DNA of 64,000 bases from Timonella sp031979385 (lineage in GTDB: Bacteria > Actinomycetota > Actinomycetes > Actinomycetales > Cellulomonadaceae). Below, one piece after another: positions 59,604-64,000 of the stretch. Numbering within the stretch: the first letter of the stretch is position 1; the number at the start of each line of letters is the position of its first letter. The stretch lies in assembly GCA_031979385.1 (NCBI GenBank), contig DALZEF010000012.1, positions 19,612-83,611 on the forward strand, read 5' to 3'. The translations under genes were made by a program, and so were the position numbers. The notes under the pieces were generated by a model. That model was given only the letters and a program-made list of their open reading frames with translations, made no database searches and was not told the DNA's origin.

Positions 59604-60488
59604 ATGAGTATCCCTAAACTCGTGTTTAAGCACGTACGCAAACAATTTATTGTTCGCGACACCAACGCAGGTAGGAGCAGCCGCAAGACTTTCACCGCGC
59701 TCGCCGACTTCACGCTGGACGTTCAGGAGGGCGAATTCCTCACCATCGTCGGTCCATCCGGTTGCGGTAAATCGACGCTCCTTGATCTTCTGGCCGGACT
59801 GACCACGATCACCGATGGCAGTATCGAGATCGATGGCACAGCGATCACCGGTCCTGGCCCTGACCGTGGTGTCGTGTTCCAGCAGTATTCCCTGTTGCCG
59901 TGGCGTACCGCGCTCAGCAACATCGAGTTCGGCCTCGAATCCAAGAAGGTCCCCAAAGCAGAACGTCACAAGATCGCCCAGGAGTATTTGGAGCTGGTCG
60001 GGTTGGAAGGCTTTGGTCACCGCTACCCGCATGAGCTATCGGGTGGTATGCGCCAACGCGTGGCAATTGCGCGTTCCCTCGCGTTCGACCCAGAGATCCT
60101 CCTACTCGATGAACCTTTTGCGGCGCTCGACGCACAGACCCGGGAATCTCTCCAGGACGAACTCCTGCGAATTTGGCGTGCCACAGGCAAAACGATCGTG
60201 TTCATTACACACGGTATTGAAGAAGCGATCTACCTTGGTCAGCGGGTCGCGATCATGACGCCGCGCCCTGGCCAACTGCAAGAGGTTATCGACGTTCCGT
60301 TCACTAACGAAGAGCGCTCGACAGGCAACGACCTGCGTTCCTCCGCGGAGTTCGGCGAACTCCGCCACCGCGTGTGGAAGGCGCTGCACCTTACTGACGC
60401 GCCACCCACTACGCCGCAACCAACCACACAACCAGACGCTGACCTGGAACACACCGAATCGTCGGAAAGAGAGGCATCCCTTGTCTAG
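59604..60488 (+). CDS. Sulfonate-type ABC transporter ATP-binding protein (SsuB-like)
   Basis: 294 aa. Walker A GPSGCGKST, signature LSGGMRQRVAIARSLAFDPE, Walker B LLLDEPFAALDAQTR and H-loop VFITHGIEEAIYLGQRVAIM are intact. An N-terminal extension of about 20 residues and a Pro/Thr-rich C-terminal tail are unusual but not informative. ATG 59604 with GAAAGG upstream. The permease gene overlaps its end by 8 bp. Confidence 0.93.
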   Translation: MSIPKLVFKHVRKQFIVRDTNAGRSSRKTFTALADFTLDVQEGEFLTIVGPSGCGKSTLLDLLAGLTTITDGSIEIDGTAITGPGPDRGVVFQQYSLLPWRTALSNIEFGLESKKVPKAERHKIAQEYLELVGLEGFGHRYPHELSGGMRQRVAIARSLAFDPEILLLDEPFAALDAQTRESLQDELLRIWRATGKTIVFITHGIEEAIYLGQRVAIMTPRPGQLQEVIDVPFTNEERSTGNDLRSSAEFGELRHRVWKALHLTDAPPTTPQPTTQPDADLEHTESSEREASLV

Positions 60489-61374
60489 CGCAACTCAAAC
60501 CGTCGAGGCACCGGCCAAGGCGAGCGACCAGGTTCCGGCTTTTGCCGACCCACCCACGCTGGGCCGCCTGCAAGTCCTCAAGGAGGAGACCTACACCGAA
60601 TCGTGGGCCAAGAAGTTCACGGTCAAGGCCGTCGGCCTTGGGCGTGCAAGTCTCGCTATCCTGCTACTGCTCGGGATCTGGGAAATCGCACCGCGAACGG
60701 GACTCGCCGATCCGGTTTTCTTACCGCCGTTCTCGGAGGTATTCAGTTCACTGGTCGAGTTGGTCACGAGCGGCGAAATCTTCACTCACTTGCAGGCGAG
60801 CCTCATCCGCGCTGGGGCTGGCTTCGCACTCGCAATCGTGATTGCCATCCCGCTAGGGCTGGTGATCGGGTGGAGCCGTAAAGTCTCGCAGTTCCTGAAT
60901 CCGATCCTGGAGATTTTCCGTAATACTGCGGCACTCGCGTTGCTGCCCGTGTTCATTTTGTTGCTCGGGATTGGTGAGACATCAAAGATCGCGCTGATCA
61001 CGTTCGGCTGCTCCTTCCCGATCCTACTCACCACGATCTCGGCAGTGCAGCAGGTCGATCCTCTGCTCATTAAGGCCGCACGGTCACTTGGGCTGCGTCA
61101 ACTCGCTATTTTCCGCAAGGTTGTTCTCCCTGCCGCTGTTCCAACGATTTTCACGGGTGTGCGCATGGCTGGTTCCGCGTCCATTCTGATCCTGATTGCC
61201 GCAGAAATGATGGGGGCAAAATCCGGGCTCGGCTACCTGATTACCTACACGCAATACAACTTCCAGACACCGAAAATGTACGCCGGAATCATCATTATTT
61301 CGCTGCTTGGTTTGGCGATCAATGCGGGTTTGTTGGCACTACAGCGCCGGTTCTCACGCTGGCAGCAGCAGTAG
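60481..61374 (+). CDS. Sulfonate-type ABC transporter permease (SsuC-like)
   Basis: 297 aa with about six hydrophobic helices after a hydrophilic stretch of 50 residues. The EAA loop is KAARSLGLRQLAIFRKVVLP, followed by AAVPTIFTGVRMAGSASILI and LGYLITYTQYNFQTPKMYAG. TTG 60481 overlaps the ATPase stop, with AGAGAGG at good spacing. It completes the importer with the SsuA-like and SsuB-like proteins. Confidence 0.92.
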   Translation: MSSATQTVEAPAKASDQVPAFADPPTLGRLQVLKEETYTESWAKKFTVKAVGLGRASLAILLLLGIWEIAPRTGLADPVFLPPFSEVFSSLVELVTSGEIFTHLQASLIRAGAGFALAIVIAIPLGLVIGWSRKVSQFLNPILEIFRNTAALALLPVFILLLGIGETSKIALITFGCSFPILLTTISAVQQVDPLLIKAARSLGLRQLAIFRKVVLPAAVPTIFTGVRMAGSASILILIAAEMMGAKSGLGYLITYTQYNFQTPKMYAGIIIISLLGLAINAGLLALQRRFSRWQQQ

Positions 61375-61468
61375 CGCACCCGATTGTCCATCTTTCGGTT
61401 CTATTTCCGACGATTCACTCGCTTCCAGCGGCATCTCGCCGTGCCGCTTCACCTCTACAGGAGCATGT

Positions 61469-62068
61469 ATGTCCGTTTCCTCTGAGTCTTCCGTCCGCAA
61501 TGAGCGGTCTCGTCCGCTACGAATTGTTGCAGTGAACGGGAGTCCATCTTTTCCTTCCAAGACGCACGCTTTGATCACTGAGATTGTGTCGAAGTTTTCT
61601 GACCGCCTAGAAGTGGAGGTTGAGATTATTTCGGTTGGAGAGTTGGTGCCGTTCTTCGCTGCAACCTATTCCGACCCTGGTTCGCCGGTTTCCGCTGCGC
61701 TCGCCGCTATTGGCGAGGCTGATCTGGTAATCGCTGCTTCACCCATCTATAAGGGGTCATACACAGGGCTGTTTAAGCATGTGTTCGACCTGTTGACTCC
61801 AGCCGCCCTAGCCAACAAACCCGTATTGTTGGCTGCCACGGGCGGCTCGGAACGCCACACTTTGGCGCTAGAACACCAGTTCCGGCCCCTGTTTGGGTTC
61901 TTCCAAGCCGATACTCTGCCGCTGGCCGTGTACGGACACGACTCAGAGTTCACCAACTATGAGGTCACTGGTCCAGAACTGCTTGAGCGCATCAGTCGCG
62001 TAGTTGCCCGTGCGGTGCCCTTCGTATCATCCGAGGCACGCGAGGCGTCACTGCATCCGGTCATTTAG
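61469..62068 (+). CDS. NADPH-dependent FMN reductase (MsuE/SsuE-like)
   Basis: 199 aa, flavodoxin-fold. RIVAVNGSPSFPSKTHALIT is the phosphate-binding loop, DLVIAASPIYKGSYTGLFKH and VFDLLTPAALANKPVLLAAT the FMN site, then ERHTLALEHQFRPLFGFFQA. It should reduce FMN for the upstream monooxygenase. ATG 61469 has AGGAG 5 nt upstream; 95 bp separates it from the permease gene. Probably the last gene of the operon. Confidence 0.93.
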   Translation: MSVSSESSVRNERSRPLRIVAVNGSPSFPSKTHALITEIVSKFSDRLEVEVEIISVGELVPFFAATYSDPGSPVSAALAAIGEADLVIAASPIYKGSYTGLFKHVFDLLTPAALANKPVLLAATGGSERHTLALEHQFRPLFGFFQADTLPLAVYGHDSEFTNYEVTGPELLERISRVVARAVPFVSSEAREASLHPVI

Positions 62069-62102
62069 CAGGAAGATACTGCTTTCGCAGTGGGTTACGC
62101 AC

Positions 62103-62168
62103 ACCGGCACCATTGCCGACGATCCCTTCTTAGTGAGGATAGGTTACGTTGGCAGTGGTGCCGGTTTT
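62103..62168. terminator. Terminator between FMN reductase and cutC
   Basis: ACCGGCACCATTGCCGAC (62103-62120) pairs with 62148-62165 (two mismatches) around a 27-nt loop, followed by TTTT. It lies between convergent genes. Confidence 0.7.
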
Positions 62169-62237
62169 CTGTGTGTGCCTGACAGATTAAGTTCGGCACA
62201 TACGCGCGGATCAACACTCCGCGCTCACGTATGCTCG

Positions 62238-62969
62238 CTATTTCTGCAGCGCAGCAACTGCCGCACGCACAACCTCGACATCGGTGCGTTCGAGTGGTGC
62301 TTGCGTTCCGCCACCGGGACCGGCAACACCAGGGTCGGGCACGCCGGTCTTGGCGGACAGGTGCACTGCGTCCACGCCAATCCCAACGAGTGTGTCGATG
62401 ACATTGAGGGTCACTCCCCCACCGGCCATGATCTGTACGCCAGACTCTGCTTTTACGAGAGTTTCCAACACGTCGAGGCCACCGGGAACCGTTATTGCGC
62501 CGCCTGAGGTCAGAACGCGGTCCACGCCCAGATCGCGCAGTTGTTTCAACGCCTCAACCCGGTTGTCGAGCACATCGAATGCCCGGTGGAATGTCACCTC
62601 GATCTCGCGTGAGCCAGCCGCTAAACGTGCGGCGGTAATCATGCGTTTGGTTGCGCCCACGTCGATTGTGCGCTCCTTGGTCAGTGCGCCGATCACGACA
62701 CCGGATGCACCAGCAGACACCGCGAACATGATGTCGTTTTCAAGAACGGCCACTTCTTCAACGGAGTACACGAATCCACCGGGACGGTGCCGGATCAGCA
62801 CGTGCACGTCGATACCGGTCTGCGCGGCGAGATCGATCATGCCCGCAGTCGGTGTCAAACCTCCGGTCACGCCAAGGGCGGCGCACAACTCCACGCGGTC
62901 TGCACCCTCGTTGCGTGCGATGAGAGCGCCTGCAATGTCTTGAACTGCGATTTCCAATGCTGGTGTCAT
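62238..62969 (-). CDS. cutC: CutC family TIM-barrel protein
   Basis: 243 aa. LEIAVQDIAGALIARNEGAD, RVELCAALGVTGGLTPTAGM, VHVLIRHRPGGFVYSVEE and VTFHRAFDVLDNRVEALKQL, DRVLTSGGAITVPGGLDVLE and IMAGGGVTL are the CutC signature. The family was named for copper tolerance; a role in copper homeostasis is debated. ATG 62969. Convergent with the FMN reductase. Confidence 0.93.
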   Translation of the reverse strand: MTPALEIAVQDIAGALIARNEGADRVELCAALGVTGGLTPTAGMIDLAAQTGIDVHVLIRHRPGGFVYSVEEVAVLENDIMFAVSAGASGVVIGALTKERTIDVGATKRMITAARLAAGSREIEVTFHRAFDVLDNRVEALKQLRDLGVDRVLTSGGAITVPGGLDVLETLVKAESGVQIMAGGGVTLNVIDTLVGIGVDAVHLSAKTGVPDPGVAGPGGGTQAPLERTDVEVVRAAVAALQK

Positions 62970-63011
62970 GTCCTCACCCTACCGGTAGTGCCTCCACAGG
63001 GTCCGGGGATC

Positions 63012-64000
63012 TCACGCGAGAACCCGAGCCAGGCTGAACAGATCGGGACGGAGGCTGGAAGTTTCCGACTCGTCGCCAAGCGTCACATTCGCGATCATCT
63101 CCCCAAGCGCGGGCATGAACTTAAACCCGTGGCCCGAGCAGGGCGATGCCACCACAACGCGGTCAAAGCGATCGATCAAAAAATCGTCATGGGGTGTGCG
63201 GGTGTAGGTGCAACTCAGTGGTGCCGCTGTCTCGGCATCGAGGCCAGGCAGCCATTCACGGACGTAGTCGGCGTGCAGTTGAACGTCACCGTTGCGCGGG
63301 GTAAACGTACGCTGATCTGGATCGAGTGTGACACCGTACGCGTTGAAACCGACCTTGATCCCCTCGCCATCAGTTGCGAGTCCGTACACGATGCCGGGCC
63401 AGCGGCTCGACTCTCCCGTCGTGGGGTCAACCGGTGCGTGATCGTGTGTGAACGATGGCCAGTTCGATTCCGTCAGTGTCCCAGCGCGTTCTGGCAGGAT
63501 GTCGAAGTGTGCGGGCGCGACCTCTACGACCTTCATATCCAGCGGCTGGTCTAGGCCGAGCAACTGGGGTGCGAGTTTGTTGGTCCAACCACCGGCCGCG
63601 AGCACGATCTTGTCGGCCCGATAGGTTCCGGCGCTCGACTCCACGATGACCCCATCAACCTCAGCCTGCACGTCCGTGACCTGCGCCCCGTATACGACCG
63701 AACCACCGTGGCGGACCAACTCCTGCTCCAACGCGACAAGGGTGAGATCAGCGTTCACACGTCCGGCGGTCTTGTGTTCGTGGAGCACCTTTCCTTCGAA
63801 TCGCATTCCGGGCCAGCGTTCTTGGGCTTCTTCTGGCCGCAGGACCTCCAGGGGGATACCGGCCGCACGCATGGGCTGTTCAAAGTCGTGGGGTGGGAAC
63901 CCGTGCGAGACCAGCCCAACCTCCGACAGCAACCGATAGCCAGAGTCCGATTCAAGTTCACGCCACATATCCAGTGCGTGGTGCATGAGGTCGAGATATT
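63012..64000 (-). CDS. FAD-dependent oxidoreductase, SolA/monomeric sarcosine oxidase-like (5' end outside window)
   Basis: At least 329 codons, open to the right edge (YLDLMHHALDMWRELE precedes the in-frame ATG at 63986). The Rossmann GxGxxG start should lie about 40-60 residues further upstream, outside the window. Visible family features are LEVLRPEEAQERWPGMRFEG, VVYGAQVTDVQAEVDGVIVE, KIVLAAGGWTNKLAPQLLG, CTYTRTPHDDFLIDRFDRVV and VASPCSGHGFKFMPALGEMI, where Cys in SPCSGHGFK is the usual site for covalent FAD. These enzymes oxidise N-methyl amino acids. Substrate unknown. Confidence 0.9.
   Translation of the reverse strand, partial: YLDLMHHALDMWRELESDSGYRLLSEVGLVSHGFPPHDFEQPMRAAGIPLEVLRPEEAQERWPGMRFEGKVLHEHKTAGRVNADLTLVALEQELVRHGGSVVYGAQVTDVQAEVDGVIVESSAGTYRADKIVLAAGGWTNKLAPQLLGLDQPLDMKVVEVAPAHFDILPERAGTLTESNWPSFTHDHAPVDPTTGESSRWPGIVYGLATDGEGIKVGFNAYGVTLDPDQRTFTPRNGDVQLHADYVREWLPGLDAETAAPLSCTYTRTPHDDFLIDRFDRVVVASPCSGHGFKFMPALGEMIANVTLGDESETSSLRPDLFSLARVLA

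Overview
The window is a typical actinobacterial chromosome segment, probably from a high-GC Actinomycetales-like organism. Mycothiol synthase, BldC, a DUF3073 protein, the actinobacterial sterol-carrier-fold protein, DUF3618 and DUF5701 proteins, and a Fe-S type PurF together exclude Firmicutes and Proteobacteria. I cannot name the genus. GTG and TTG starts, 1-8 bp stop/start overlaps and a few probably leaderless genes are common. One 100-N assembly gap (28511-28610) splits a tRNA-Asp gene.

Layout. 1-2310: end of an SseB-like gene, then a PAS (Aer-like) sensor with a soluble MCP signalling protein. 2.6-9 kb: mycothiol synthase, polyphosphate kinase and a Nudix/phosphatase, facing a PiT phosphate transporter with its DUF47 partner. 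PHO-box-like repeats precede ppk and the DUF47-pit unit. 9.3-12.2 kb: a conserved unknown, MsrB, an M50-like membrane protease and a glycerophosphodiesterase. 12.4-16.6 kb: a Ugp-type glycerol-3-phosphate ABC importer ending in a second glycerophosphodiesterase. 16.8-21.5 kb: tRNA-Lys, an SDR remnant and a CeuE/FepB-type siderophore importer. 21.8-26.5 kb: a flavodoxin-fold oxidoreductase with its MarR regulator, PntAB transhydrogenase and a small membrane protein. 26.7-28.1 kb: GalE and a minimal zincin.

28.2-31.1 kb is the accessory-looking part: tRNA-Glu, Asp, Asp (gapped) and Phe, an addiction module whose toxin has an in-frame stop, a decayed P-loop kinase and an SDR gene. 31.4-35.7 kb: an orphan ABC-2 permease, a MarR-MFS pair, DUF5701 and a nucleosidase. 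35.8-41.7 kb: PEP carboxylase, a small envelope pair and an OmpR-type two-component system. 41.9-44.9 kb: a secreted KSPV-repeat protein, an APH-fold kinase, BldC and DUF3073. 45.1-54.6 kb: purF-purM, a sulfate ABC operon, the sterol-carrier-fold protein and an RNase II family enzyme. 54.9-64 kb: glutamate dehydrogenase, a sulfonate/organosulfur operon (binding protein, flavin monooxygenase, ABC ATPase and permease, FMN reductase), CutC and an edge-truncated SolA/sarcosine-oxidase-like flavoprotein.

The functions form themes. Phosphorus is covered by ppk, pit, ugp and two phosphodiesterases, sulfur by the sulfate and sulfonate operons, iron by the siderophore importer and redox by mycothiol, MsrB and PntAB. 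The strongest uncatalogued signals are: a 22-codon ORF ending in a run of Cys codons ahead of the sulfonate operon, a likely cysteine-sensing leader peptide; a 60-bp dispersed element in four copies that bracket the addiction module and the RNase gene as two direct pairs; a hairpin over the ugpA ribosome binding site; and the KSPV repeat protein.
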